DNA from: UBA710 sp051645705
GTDB lineage: Bacteria > Bacillota_I > Bacilli_A > Mycoplasmatales > Metamycoplasmataceae
NCBI GenBank assembly: GCA_051645705.1
Contig: JBOFBU010000002.1
Location: forward strand, 1-64,000
Length of the DNA stretch: 64,000 bases
Direction of reading: 5' to 3'
In this document: positions 42,685 to 54,349 of the stretch, piece by piece
Position numbering within the stretch: position 1 is the stretch's first letter
Layout: the number at the start of each line of letters is the position of its first letter
Notes under the pieces: model-generated
Told to the model about the DNA's origin: nothing
The model's input: only the letters and a program-made list of their open reading frames with translations
Database searches by the model: none
Made by a program: the position numbers and the translations under genes

Positions 42685-43595
42685 TATCTATTATTCCATT
42701 TCATTTTTTTAATTGAAAAAATTATTAGAAAAAATATTAAAAAAATAGGAACTAATCAACCGACATAAATTTCTCATGAGCTTAATCCAAGTTCTATAAA
42801 AAGGGGATTTGAAGATAAAAAAGGATCAAAAATATTTTCTCCATTAATTGATAAAATTAAAAAATTATTAATATACCTTAAAGGTGTTATATATGAAAAG
42901 AAAGAAATAAATGAAAATTTATCAGCCAATCCTTTTACAAGAATTTGCGAACCAAAAATTATGCTTCAATAAATTATAATTGATGAAAATATATTCATTT
43001 GAATATTATTTTTAGAAATTGATGATATAAAAATTCCTATTGAAATAGTAAAAATTTCTAAATAAAATATAACAAATAAATAACTTAATCAGTTTATTTG
43101 TGATTGAGAACCGAAAAATAAATCAATTATTTTAAAAGTAGTTCCTTCAATTAAAATATTTTGTCATCCAAAAAGAGCAAAAAATCAAGAAAAATTTCAA
43201 ATTAATTGAGTAATTATTAAAATAAAATAATAAGAAATTATAGTAGTAAAAAATGTAAAAGAAGATACTGAAGAAACTCTTATCAATTTAATAAGAGAAG
43301 AATTTTTAAAATAAAGAATTGTTGATGGCAAAACTTGAATTGCTGTTGTTATTAGACCAAACATAATTATATTGGAAATCATTTCAACAAATAATGTTAT
43401 TGCAAAGGAAGTAGTTAAAATAATTTGAGTAAAAAGTATAATTAATATTAAATCAAAAATATATAGAAAAAATATTGTTTCTTTTGAAAAAATAAATTGC
43501 TTATTTAAAAGCTTGATAAAAGCTATTGAAGGTCAAAATGATTTTTTTCTTTTGCTAAAAAAATATTTTTTTTCTTTTAAAATATTTTTATTCAT
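42684..43595 (-). CDS. ABC-2 type transporter permease
   Basis: The protein has 303 residues with many TGA Trp codons, so no long frame appears if TGA is read as stop. It has a basic N-terminus (MNKNILKEKKYFFSKRKK), about six membrane helices, and a KIDLFFGSQSQINW loop. Length and topology fit the ABC-2 permease fold that pairs with the ATPase encoded next. Export of a lipid, peptide or drug is possible, but nothing selects among them. Confidence 0.75.
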
Positions 43596-43651
43596 ATTAT
43601 AAAAAGTATACACTTAATAAAAATAAAATAAATATTTGATAGAATTTTATT

Positions 43652-46600
43652 ATGGAAAATAAATATTTAAAACATAAATTACTTAATTTAATTGTTTTTA
43701 ATAATAGTGATAGAGCTATTTTTATGAAATTAAATGCTAATGAAGTTTTAGATCCTTTAAATTTTTTTGAATTAAATTCTTTAATAAATTTATTTGAAAA
43801 ATGAACTAATGCTCACATTAAAAAAAATAAATGATCAAACGTTATTTCATTATTAAATGAGAAAAAAAATGCGAAGGATTTTTTAAAAAAAATAAATGAA
43901 GAAAAGTTTTTTCTTCCAACAATGAGAAAGAATCGAATTTTAAAAGATTTTAAAAATAATAAATCAGATACAATAACTTATTTACAAAAGAAATATGCAG
44001 ATACTAGTTTACAACTTAAAAATGTTAATGATATTGCTTTATCTAAAGAAAAAGATTCAGGTGAATGATTTTTTTATTTAGGAAGATATTTTTTAAAAGG
44101 AGTTATAGGGCCAACTAAAGAGGTAATTAATGCTCCTTTATTATTTGTACCAGTTGTTTATAATATTGAAAATGAAAAATTAGAAATAAAAGAAGAGAAT
44201 TTTGTTATTAATGAAAAAATTATTACTCATTTAATTAAGTCATATAATAAAAAAAGTAAAATTTTTCAAAAGTGAATAGATATAGATAATGTTGATGATA
44301 TTATTTTGTTTTTAAAAAAAGAATTTGATATAGAAATATATAAACCAAATAAAATTATTGATTTTTCAAATTCAGATGTAGAACTTGTAAGAAAAGAATA
44401 TCCGAAATTAGTGATAGAAGATTCTTTTGTTTTAGGTTTAGTAATTCCTTCTGGAGGAAGATTAAAACAAGATTTAAATTATATTATTGAAAATAAAATA
44501 GATGTTTTTGGTGATAATTTAATAAATTTTAAAAAAGAAGTTGATAAAAATATATTATTTGATCCTGAAAAAGAAAATATTCAAATAACGTCATTAAATC
44601 TTTCTCAACTAAAAGCTCTTAAATTTTCACTTGAATCAAATACTGTAATTCATGGTCCACCTGGAACAGGTAAATCAGAAACTATTACAAATATTTTAGC
44701 AAACATTTTAATTAATAATAAATCTGCTTTAATGGTTTCTGAAAAAAATGCTGCTTTAGAAGTTTTAATAGATAGATTAGGTGATTTAAGAGACTTTAGT
44801 ATATTCTTTAACAATATTAATGAAGCAAACGGAAAAAAATATTTTTTTAATAGTATTTTAACATTAGAAAAAATGCTTTCCGAATCTGAAGATGATATGC
44901 AAATTGATTTGGATGTAGATTTTAAAAATGAATATTTTGAAAAGACATTAAAAAATAGAATAACTTTAAAAGAAATTAATACTTTAAAAAAAGAAATAAC
45001 ATCTTGAAAAAATGAAGATTTTTATTTTAATGATTATATTAAAAATCTTTCATATTTAAATTCTAAGAATGATATTTATAAAAAAATAGTAGATAACAAT
45101 ATAAAAGATATTAATAAAAAAGAATATCAAAAAATAATAAAATTAATTAATTTTATGAAAAGTCATACATCTTCGGAAAATGAATATAAAAATTATTATA
45201 AAATAATGAAAAGAAAAATAGATATATTTTTAAATGAATTTTTCAATTTAAATGATGAATGAATTCATGATAATTTTTCATTATTTGCAATTAATGAATT
45301 TAAAAATATTCAATATTCACAAAAAATAATAAAACAGCTTTTTGAAAGTAATGATAAATTAGAAAATATTTTTAAAAACGATTTATTTTTTATGAAAAGA
45401 AATGAAGAAAAAATTAATAATTTAAAAATAATAGTTTCTAATAAGGATCAACGTGGAGAATTTTTTTTAGATTCAATTATAAGAAATAATAATTACTATG
45501 AGTTTCTTGAATTAGTAAAAAATACAAATTCATTAAGAGTAAAAAAAGTTGTTAAAAAATGATTAATTGAAAAAAGTCCTGAAGAAGAAAAAGAAAAAAT
45601 GGAACATGTTTTTGATTATAAAATTATTCAATTTATTGCAGAAAAAATAGATGAAGAAAAAATACTTTTAGGACCAATTGTGGATATATATAATAAATTT
45701 AAAAGTGTTCTTAGACCATTATATTTATTTTTTTATTTTAAAAATTTAAAATTTGAAGAAGATGTAATAAATTTTATTGAAAATGAATGAAATAATCTTC
45801 CTGTTGAAGCTATTTATGCAATTGATGAATTTAATATTCAATTCGAAGAAATTTTAATGGCTAAAAATATTTATAATTTTAAAAAATATATATTAACTTC
45901 AGAAAGAATAGAAATTTTACAAACATATCAAAACTTAAAAAAACAATTAGTTGAAGATGAAAGTGTTGATTGAGAAGATATTAATAAAATTATTTACAAT
46001 CAAGTTAAAGCGGAATGAATTAATAAAATTAAAAATAGTGAATATTCTGAAGATATAAAAGAAATATTTAGAATTGCTAATTTTAAAAGATATCCTAAAT
46101 TAAATCCTTTTATAAAAAAATATACAAAACAACTTATGGAGCTTTTTCCTATATGGATTGCTCGTCCAAATGATATTGCAAATATTTTAGAATGTGAAGA
46201 AGGTATTTTTGATTATGGAATATTTGATGAGGCATCACAAATGTTTTTAGAAAGAGCATATCCTATTTTATATAGAACAAAAATAAAAGTTGTAGCAGGG
46301 GATGAAAAACAACTTAAACCATCATCATTCTTTGTTTCAAGAATAGAAGAACAAGTTGAAGATGAAGATGATTATATTTTTGAAATTGATTTTAATAATG
46401 CTGATTCATTATTAGAAAGAGCAACATTTTCCGAATGAAATGAAATTTTATTAAATAATCATTATCGTTCTGTTTCTCAAGATTTAATAGAATTTTCTAA
46501 TAAATTTATTTATGATAATAAATTAAATATAGCTTCAATTAATCAAAAATTTAAATCAGTACCTTTAGAAGTAATTGATGTAGAAGGATTTTTCCAAGAT

Positions 46601-47404
46601 GGAATAAATGAAATAGAAGCAAAAGAAGTAATAAGACAATTAGAATTAAATATTGAATATTTCCAGAAAATAATTATTATTACTTTTAATATCTCTCAAA
46701 GTTTATATATAAAATCATTAATCGATAAAAATAAAAATGAGTTAGTGAAGATTAAAAATAAAGAAGGTAATTTACTTGTTACCAACCTTGAAAATGTTCA
46801 AGGTAATGAAGGTGATCTTGTAATTATTTCTATAGCTTATGCTAAAAGCCCTAAAACATATCGTTTAAGAAATGCTTATGGTCCTTTAAATATGTCTGGG
46901 GGAAAAAATAGATTAAATGTTGCACTTACACGTTCAAAAGAAAAAATGATTATTGTTAAATCATTTTTAAATGCAGAAATGGATGTTAATCCTGACAACG
47001 AGAATGCAATGTGTTTTAAAAATTTAATTCATTATTTAGATTCTAAAAAAGAAAAAAATAATACTAAAAAATTAATTAGTGAAGAAACAAATCAAATGAA
47101 AAAAGAAATATATAATATATTAGTAGAAAATATATATTTTAATCAAGATAAAATTGAAATAATAATTGATTATAAATTAGGTAATTCACTAATTGATTTT
47201 GTTTTCTATGATCGTCAAAAAGAGCTTGTTTTATTAGCTATTAAAATAAATGATTGAAATAAAATAAATGATGATTTTTTAGAAAAGACAGATCTTGTTA
47301 AATTTTTAGAATCAAGAAATTATAATTATTTAGAAATAGATGAAATTGACTGATTTTTAGATTTAAATGAAATACTTAATTATATAAATAAAGTTTTAAA
47401 TTAA
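43652..47404 (+). CDS. Large superfamily 1 DNA/RNA helicase-like protein
   Basis: The protein has 1250 residues with more than ten TGA Trp codons. Helicase motifs: Walker A HGPPGTGKSETITNIL (near residue 335), DYGIFDEASQMF (motif II), VVAGDEKQLKPSSFF (III), NNHYRS (IV), VQGNEGDLVIIS (V) and RLNVALTRSKEKMIIV (VI). A ~300-residue N-terminal part and a ~350-residue coiled insert between motifs I and II are unrecognised. The C-terminus (IEIIIDYKLGNSLIDFVFYD) resembles a nuclease-like strand pattern. This order fits UPF1/Dna2-like or DUF4011-type helicases found in repair or defence. TAGAAT lies 6 bases before the ATG. Confidence 0.85.
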
Positions 47405-47405
47405 A

Positions 47406-47837
47406 TTATTTTAATTTAATAGTATTTAATTTATTAATAGTTTTTTTAAGAATAGTTTCTTGTTTAGTTTGATTTGCAAAATCTAAAGAAGAAGATTCTA
47501 AATTTTGTTTTGTAATATTTAATAATGAATTTAAATTACCCTCATCTAAATCTTCTTTAAAAGAAACATCATCTGTAAAAATATTTACATATAATCTTTC
47601 AGCATAAATAAGACCACCACCAATTGCTAGAATATGATAATCTGGTGAATTAGGAGAATTTAAATACATAGTAGAAATTTCAATATTTGAAACAAAAGGA
47701 AGAATATTTTTTTGAATACCTCTATATCCTGTAGTTAATTTAACTGTGATTAAATCTACATAATCATCGAAAAAAACTCCTGAGGGAGTTAGAATTGATA
47801 ATTTAATTTTATGTTCATTTTCTAAATTATTATTCAT
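47406..47837 (-). CDS. atpC: ATP synthase epsilon subunit
   Basis: The protein has 143 residues. It has the N-terminal beta-sandwich (KLSILTPSGVFFDDYVDLITV, GYRGIQKNILPFVSNIE, AIGGGLIYAERLYVNIFTD) and a C-terminal helical hairpin. It is part of the central stalk and inhibits ATP hydrolysis. It is the last gene of the operon, 7 bases after atpD, and its stop lies one base from the convergent helicase gene. Confidence 0.93.
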   Translation of the reverse strand: MNNNLENEHKIKLSILTPSGVFFDDYVDLITVKLTTGYRGIQKNILPFVSNIEISTMYLNSPNSPDYHILAIGGGLIYAERLYVNIFTDDVSFKEDLDEGNLNSLLNITKQNLESSSLDFANQTKQETILKKTINKLNTIKLK

Positions 47838-47844
47838 AAAACTC

Positions 47845-49275
47845 CTATTCTTTTACATCTGAAATAGTGGCTTGATATTTTCTTTCTTTTTCAATAACTT
47901 CATCTATTGAACCTACATATAAAAATGATGATTCATTAAAATTATCATATTTACCTTCTAAAATTTCTTTAAAACTTCTGATATTATCTTCCAGTTTTAC
48001 ATATTTACCTTTAATCCCTGAAAATTTTTCAGCAACTGTAAATGGTTGTGATAAAAAGTTTCTTATTTTTCTTGCTCGATAAATAATTAATTTATCTTCA
48101 TCGGAAAGTTCATCCATTCCAAGAATAGCTATAATATCTTGAAGTTCCTTAAATCTTTGTAATATTTTTTGCACTCCAAGAGCTGTTTCGTAGTGTTCAA
48201 CACCAATAATTAAAGGATCTAATAATCTAGATGTTGATGCTAATGGATCAACAGCTGGATAAAGACCAAGAGAAGCGATATTTCTATCAAGAACTGTTTT
48301 AGCATCAAGATGAGTAAAAGTGGTTGCTGGAGCTGGATCTGTTAAATCATCTGCGGGCACATAAACTGCTTGAACAGAAGTAATTGATCCTAATTTAGTT
48401 GATGTTATTCTTTCTTGTAATTGACCCATTTCGGTTGCAAGAGTTGGCTGATAACCAACAGCTGAAGGCATTCTTCCAAGAAGAGCGGAAACTTCTGAAC
48501 CTGCTTGTGTAAATCTAAAAATATTATCAATAAATAAAAGAACATCTTGATTTAATTCATCTCTAAAATGTTCTGCCATAGTAAGTCCTGAAAGAGCTAC
48601 TCTCATTCTAGCCCCTGGAGGTTCATTCATTTGCCCAAAGACAAGAGCTGTTTTATCTAAAACGCCAGCTGCTTTCATTTCATGATATAAATCATTTCCT
48701 TCACGTGTTCTTTCTCCAACTCCTGCAAAAACAGATAAACCACCATGTTCAGAAGCTATATTATTTATTAGTTCTTGAACAATAACAGTTTTTCCTACAC
48801 CGGCTCCTCCAAAAAGACCAATTTTTCCTCCCTTTCCATATGGAGTTAATAAATCGATAACTTTGATTCCTGTTTCTAAAATTTCAGTTGATGCTTTTTG
48901 TTCTTCATATGAAGGAGCTAATCTATGAATAGGCATTTTTTTTGCATTTTCTATCGGTGCTAAATCATCAATAGGTTCTCCTAAAACATTAAACATTCTT
49001 GAAAGAACATCTTTTCCTACTGGAACTGAAATTGGACTTCCTGTATCGACTATATCTAAACCTCTTATTAGCCCTTCAGTTGAAGACATTGAAATACAAC
49101 GAACAGTATTATCACCTATTTGTTGTGCTACTTCAAAAATATGTTCTTTACCTTCGTATTTTAATGATAATGCATTTAAAATAGCAGGAATTTTTCCTTC
49201 ATCAAAACGAGCATCAACGATAGGTCCTAAAATTTGGATTATCTTACCTATATTTTCATTATTTTTTTTATTCAT
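47845..49275 (-). CDS. atpD: ATP synthase beta subunit
   Basis: The protein has 476 residues. Walker A GGAGVGKTVIVQEL, catalytic GERTREGNDLYHEM, LLFIDNIFRFTQAGSEVSALLGRMPSAVGYQPTL and ALVFGQMNEPPGARMRV are highly conserved. It catalyses ATP synthesis or hydrolysis in F1. The start overlaps the atpG stop by 8 bases. There is no sign of the divergent second F1 operon known in some mycoplasmas; this copy is canonical. Confidence 0.98.
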   Translation of the reverse strand: MNKKNNENIGKIIQILGPIVDARFDEGKIPAILNALSLKYEGKEHIFEVAQQIGDNTVRCISMSSTEGLIRGLDIVDTGSPISVPVGKDVLSRMFNVLGEPIDDLAPIENAKKMPIHRLAPSYEEQKASTEILETGIKVIDLLTPYGKGGKIGLFGGAGVGKTVIVQELINNIASEHGGLSVFAGVGERTREGNDLYHEMKAAGVLDKTALVFGQMNEPPGARMRVALSGLTMAEHFRDELNQDVLLFIDNIFRFTQAGSEVSALLGRMPSAVGYQPTLATEMGQLQERITSTKLGSITSVQAVYVPADDLTDPAPATTFTHLDAKTVLDRNIASLGLYPAVDPLASTSRLLDPLIIGVEHYETALGVQKILQRFKELQDIIAILGMDELSDEDKLIIYRARKIRNFLSQPFTVAEKFSGIKGKYVKLEDNIRSFKEILEGKYDNFNESSFLYVGSIDEVIEKERKYQATISDVKE

Positions 49276-50125
49276 TGTCTGCTCCTGCTACAATTTCTGC
49301 TATTTCTTGTGTTATTTTGGCTTGTCTTATTTTATTATAATCTTTTTTCAAATTTTCAATTATATCCTTTGCATTATTTGTGGAATTTTCCATTGCAATT
49401 CTTCTAGAAGACATTTCTGATGTTTTTGAATTTATAAGTTTAACTAATAAAATACTATTAATATAAAGAGGAAGAGAATTTAGAAGAACTGTTGAAGAAT
49501 TTGGTTCAAATTCAGTAATTGAAGTAATAGGATTTTCCTCTAGCATTTTTAATCTTTCAGTTCTTGAAAAAGGAAAAATTTTTTTATCCTCTGGATCACA
49601 TCTTAAAGAATTTATAAATCTTGTATAAAGAACATGAATTCCACGCGCTTTATTTTCTAATAAATACTCCACTAGTTTAAAAGTAATTTTATCTAATTTA
49701 TCTTCTTCAACTACATCTCCAAATCCAGGAAAATCTAAAATAATTTGTTTTTTATCAAAAAACTCATTAGCTCATTTTGTTCCTTTGGTTCCAATAGGAA
49801 TAATAAAATCATTTTTTTTAATAGTTTTTTTAGCTAGTTTAATAATATTGGAATTATATCCTCCACAAAGACCGAAATCAGAAGAAATTAAAACAAAAAT
49901 TCTAGGTTTTTCAGGATCGTAATGAATTATATTTTCTCATGACTTAATATTTTTATTAATATTTAAAAATACATTTTCTACTCTATCTGTATATTCTCTT
50001 ACTTTATTTAATTCTTCTTGAATACGACGAAATTTAGAAATAGAAACTAATTCCATTGCTTTTGTTATTTTTTCAAAAACAGAAACAGATGATATTCTTG
50101 TTTTAATATTTTCTAAAGAAGGCAT
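49268..50125 (-). CDS. atpG: ATP synthase gamma subunit
   Basis: The protein has 285 residues with TGA Trp codons. It forms the rotating central shaft. The N-terminal coiled coil (ENIKTRISSVSVFEKITKAMELVSISK) and the C-terminal pair of helices (EMSSRRIAMENSTNNAKDII, YNKIRQAKITQEIAEIVAGA) are conserved, and the middle domain carries SDFGLCGGYNSNI. It lies 2 bases after atpA and overlaps atpD. Confidence 0.95.
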
Positions 50126-50127
50126 AA

Positions 50128-51675
50128 TTAAATATTTTCCTTTTTCAATTTAATTCCATAACTAAGAAGAAAACCTTCTAAAAATACAAATAAGATATTA
50201 TCAATTTCTTCTTTTATCTCATCCGTTAAATCTTTATCTAATTTTAATTTATGAATTATATTTTTTCCTTTTTCATCTTTTTTAAGAAAATTAATTAATT
50301 CTAATTTAAATTCTTTTATATTTTCTTCAGGAACATATTTGATATATTTTTTTCTAATTGCATAAAGAATTACTGTTTGTAATTCTTGATCTACAGAATT
50401 AAATTGTTTTTGTTTTAAAATATCATATATTTTTCTTCCGTTTGTTAATATTTCTTTTGTAGCTTCATCTAAATCTGAACCGAATTGAGAAAAGGATTCT
50501 AATTCATTAAATCTTGATAATGTTAATTTTAATTCAGCAGAAGCTTTTTTCATTGCTTTTGTTTGAGCATTTGATCCAACCCTTGAAACTGAAAAACCAA
50601 CATCAATAGCCGGTCTTTGACCAGAATTAAATAAATTATCTCTTGTAAAAATTTGTCCATCTGTAATCGAGATTACATTTGTTGGGATATATGCTGAAAT
50701 ATCATTTGATTGAGTTTCAATTATGGGAAGAGCTGTAATGGTTCCTCCACCATAATTTTTATTAACTCTTGCAGCTCTTTCTAATAATTGAGAGTGAAGA
50801 TAAAAAACGTCTCCCGGATAAGCTTCACGTCCTGGTGGTCTTCGAAGAATTAATGATAAGGTTCTATATGCAATAGCATGCTTTGATAAATCATCATAAA
50901 CAATTAATACATCTTTGCCACTTTCCATTCATTCTTCAGCAATTGTAACTCCTGAATATGGAGCTATATATTGAAGTGGAGCTGATTCAGAAGCACCGGC
51001 TACTAAAATAGTAGTATAAGATAGAGCATCATTTTCTTCTAAAGTTTTAACAATTTGAGAAACTGAAGAATTTTTTTGACCGATAGCAACATAAACACAA
51101 TTAACATTTTTCCCTTTTTGGTTAATAATTGTATCAATAGCTATTGATGTTTTCCCTGTTTGTCTATCACCTATAATTAATTCTCTTTGCCCCTTACCTA
51201 TCGGAACTAAAGCATCAATTGCAATAATTCCTGTTTCAAGAGGTTGATTAACTTCTTCTCTTGTCATAACTCCAGGAGCTACTCTAAAAATTTCTCTACT
51301 TTTATGGGAAATTATTTCTCCCTTGCCATCTATTGGTTCCCCAAGAGCATTAATTACTCTTCCTAATAAATAATCACCTACAGGAATTTGAATAACTTTT
51401 TTTGTTCTTTTTACTTTTTGACCTTCAAAAATATTTTTTTCATCACCAAGGATTACAACACCTACGAAATATTCTTCTAAGTTAAGAACCATTCCGAAAA
51501 TATCATTTCCAAAATTAACTAATTCTCCTAATTTAACATTATCTAATCCAGAAACTAAAGAAACACCATCTCCTACAGAAAGAACCTTTCCCACTTCCGA
51601 TGAATCTATTTTTGATTTATAATTAAGAATTTGATCTTTAATTAATGTTGAAATTTTAGTTGAATTTATTGCCAT
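50128..51675 (-). CDS. atpA: ATP synthase alpha subunit
   Basis: The protein has 515 residues. A TGA Trp at 50929-50931 (EEWMESGKDVLIVYDDLSKH) would otherwise split the gene exactly in two. Walker A GDRQTGKTSIAIDT, GQKNSSVSQIV, LRRPPGREAYPGDVFYLHSQ and ITDGQIFT are conserved. It is the non-catalytic nucleotide-binding partner of beta. Its start overlaps atpH by 20 bases, suggesting translational coupling. Confidence 0.97.
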
Positions 51676-52213
51676 TTTTAGCTCCTTTTAATTGTTGAGA
51701 TAGTTGTTCTAATTCTAATCTTATAGATGTTTCTATAATTTGATTATCAACTTCTATTCTTATTCCTGAAATTAGATTTTCATCTATTAAATTTTTTATT
51801 ATAACTTTGGAGTTAAATTTTTTTTCTAATTTTTCTTCGATTTTTTTAAGTTTAATTACACTTAATTTAGTTGAAGAATAGACTATACATGATTTTATTT
51901 TTAATTCTATTGCTGAACTTTTTATAAAAGCACCTAAAATATTATTTATTTTGAAAAAGAGATTGTTTTTTGTTATTAATTTTAATCAACTTAAAATATT
52001 ATCATTAAAACCTTTGAAGGTATTGTCAATAATTTCTTCTTTTTGAGAAAAATTTAAATTATATGAAGAAAGAAGAGCGATAAAACTATTATTTTCGCTT
52101 AAAATTTGTTGAAGTAAAATGGCTTCATTAAAATAATTATTAAGTTCTCCTGAATCATTTGCTATTTCAAACAATGCTATTGAAAAGTTTTTAATATTTT
52201 TTTCAAAACTCAT
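51656..52213 (-). CDS. atpH: ATP synthase delta subunit
   Basis: The protein has 185 residues and reads TGA 51986-51988 as Trp. An N-terminal six-helix domain (FSIALFEIANDSGELNNYF, NNSFIALLSSYNLNFSQKEE) is followed by a C-terminal alpha/beta part (SKVIIKNLIDENLISGIRIEVDNQIIETSIRLELEQL), the usual end of OSCP/delta where SGIRIEV is conserved. It clamps the peripheral stalk to F1. Confidence 0.92.
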
Positions 52214-52218
52214 TTTAA

Positions 52219-52818
52219 TTATTTCTCTTCCATGAATTGATCATAATATTTTTCAATTGATTTTTCTTGAACAGATTCACCAATGATTTTTTTAGAAATT
52301 TCTATTGCTGTATTAATTATTTCATCTCTTTTTTCTTGTTCAAATTGTTCTTTTAAAGAATTGATTTCTAATAAAACTTGTTCATAGTTTTTTTCAGCTT
52401 CTTTTTTATTTTTTTCAATTATTTTTAATTGCTCTTTTTCAAAAGCAATTTTTGCATCTTTTATTATATCTGCCGCTCTTAATCTAGATTCTATAAGTTC
52501 TTTATAGGCATCAGCATTTAATTTTATAGCTTCTTCTCTTGCAAGAATTGAATCATCAATATTTTTTTGAATAAAATCAACTCTTCTTTTAACCATTTTA
52601 GAAACAGGTTTATAAAAAAATAAAGTTAATATTATTCCTAAAAAAACAAGTGAACCTAAAGTTGCAATCATTATATATAATGAAGGCATTAATTGATCTA
52701 CTTTATTAGATACATCACCAATTACTGGAGGAGCTTTAGTTTCATTAATTGATTCTATAAATTTATTTGCTTTATTTGTAACATTTTTAATAATTGAAAA
52801 AATTTGTACAATTTCCAT
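52219..52818 (-). CDS. atpF: ATP synthase b subunit
   Basis: The protein has 199 residues, longer than the usual ~160 because of a ~40-residue segment before the membrane helix (LYIMIATLGSLVFLGIILTL). A long charged coiled coil follows (FIQKNIDDSILAREEAIKLN and on), ending IGESVQEKSIEKYYDQFMEE. It forms the peripheral stalk linking Fo and F1. Extended b subunits are usual in mycoplasmas; in some relatives the N-terminal part is processed as a lipoprotein, but no lipobox Cys is present here. Confidence 0.93.
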   Translation of the reverse strand: MEIVQIFSIIKNVTNKANKFIESINETKAPPVIGDVSNKVDQLMPSLYIMIATLGSLVFLGIILTLFFYKPVSKMVKRRVDFIQKNIDDSILAREEAIKLNADAYKELIESRLRAADIIKDAKIAFEKEQLKIIEKNKKEAEKNYEQVLLEINSLKEQFEQEKRDEIINTAIEISKKIIGESVQEKSIEKYYDQFMEEK

Positions 52819-52822
52819 AATT

Positions 52823-53131
52823 TTAAACCGCTACTGTTGGGTTGTAAACAAAAAATAGTAAGATAGAAATAACTAAGGCATAAATTGCTGCCGATTCTGT
52901 TATCGCTAATCCCATAATTAACATTTTTCTAATTTTAGATTCAGCTTCAGGGTTTCTTCCAACAGCTTCAGCTGCTTTACCTGTTGCATATCCTTGACCA
53001 ATTCCTGTTCCAAGAGCTCCTATAATAGAAAGTCCGGCACCAACTGCTACTAAACCATATTGAACTCCAAAATCTTGAGTTGTGGTTGTAGGGGCTTTAG
53101 AAATAATTTCATTTAATTTTTCTAATATCAT
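52823..53131 (-). CDS. atpE: ATP synthase c subunit
   Basis: The protein has 102 residues. Two membrane helices flank the polar loop GKAAEAVGRNPEAES. The ion-binding Glu lies in helix 2 (MGLAITESAAIYALVIS), and helix 1 carries GTGIGQGYATG. The combination of Gln in helix 1 with Glu-Ser and Tyr in helix 2 resembles Na+-binding c-rings. A ~20-residue N-terminal extension (LEKLNEIISKAPTTTTQDFG) precedes helix 1. Confidence 0.95.
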   Translation of the reverse strand: MILEKLNEIISKAPTTTTQDFGVQYGLVAVGAGLSIIGALGTGIGQGYATGKAAEAVGRNPEAESKIRKMLIMGLAITESAAIYALVISILLFFVYNPTVAV

Positions 53132-53156
53132 TTTATTCTCCTTTTTATTTTAAATT

Positions 53157-53909
53157 TTATTGAATAATAACTAATTTGTTTTCTTTTTTTATTTTTTTAT
53201 TTAATTTTATATCTTGTCCTTCTTCAACTTCTGTTGCTCAATAAATAGTTGTTAATAGTGAAAAAACATATGCTTGAATTGAAGCTTCGAATAGATCAAA
53301 GTAAATATGAAATCAAGGGGCAATAACCATTCCTAATAAATTTATTTGACCAATTACTGGAATAAATCCTCAAATTGTTCCAGTAATTACATAAATTAAA
53401 AACATTAAAATTGAACCACCTAAAATATTTCCATAAATACGGAATGAAATAGAAATAAGGGGTGAAAATTGAGAAGCGAGCTCGATAGGATTTATAAATT
53501 TTTTAAAAAACATATGTTTTTTATATGCTATTCCAAAAATATAAATACCAAGTCAGGAAATAATTCCTAAAACTAGAGCTACCGAATATGAAGATGTAAT
53601 TGGTTCAAGTCCAACTAATGAAGTTGTATTCCCTACAATAAGAAAGGTAAATAAAGTAAATATATAAGGACCTATTCTATCTACTTTTCCAGATGATATT
53701 GAACTAAATTCTGAATTAAAAACTCCGACATATTGTTCTGCAAAAAAAACAATTCCTTTTGGAGCTTTGGTAACATCTTGTTTTTTAACTTTAAAATATA
53801 CTATTAAAGAAATTATAAAAATAATTACAAAAGTATAAATTAAAGAAATTAATTGCGGTTGTGCTCAAACTCATAAATTTTCCGTTAAGGGCGAATTTTT
53901 AATTTGCAT
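53157..53909 (-). CDS. atpB: ATP synthase a subunit
   Basis: The protein has 250 residues with many TGA Trp codons. AAGGAGATGATAA before the ATG fixes the start. About five to six helices are present, with the stator arginine region SPLISISFRIYGNILGG and the C-terminal LFEASIQAYVFSLLTTIYWA, both conserved in subunit a. It conducts ions past the c-ring. The start lies inside the end of the preceding atpI-like gene. Confidence 0.93.
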
Positions 53910-54348
53910 TTATCATCTCCTTATTCTTTGATTTTGGTTTTTTAAATAAAGTATCTATTATATTTGTTAAAAAAATAGAAATGTAAGAAATAGTTAATCC
54001 AAATAAAAAAGTTCAAAAATTAAAAACTCCATCTAATAAATTTTTAACTTCTACCAATTTATTTATATTTAAAACTATAATAATTAATATTATATTAATT
54101 GCCATAATTAAAAAAAATCTTACAAACGATATTAAAATTACAAAACCTTTGCTTCTCTTTTTTGATAATAATTTTGTAACAAAAAAATAATTAGTAATAA
54201 AACTAGTTGTTGAACCGAAAAAACCTACTAAAAAACCTGTTAAATATGTATAGGAAAGATATAATAATCCCAACATAATAATAATTGATACAATAAAAAT
54301 TATTAATCAAGTTTTTATAAGTTTTTTTTCTGTTTCAAAATAAATCAT
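53899..54348 (-). CDS. AtpI-like small membrane protein, first gene of ATP synthase operon
   Basis: The protein has 149 residues with two TGA Trp codons. Four membrane helices (WLIIFIVSIIIMLGLLYL, FLVGFFGSTTSFITNYFFVT, FVRFFLIMAINIILIIIVLN, WTFLFGLTISYISIFL) match the layout of AtpI, a c-ring assembly or Mg-transport helper encoded first in many F1Fo operons. The LVGFFGSTTSF helix is typical. The 3' end overlaps atpB by 11 bases. Identity rests on position and topology. Confidence 0.7.
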
Positions 54349-54349
54349 A

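Noticed and set aside
47406..54348. Second, gliding-type F1-like operon
   Set aside because: All eight standard subunits plus an atpI-like gene are present and conserved; nothing points to the divergent F1-like system.
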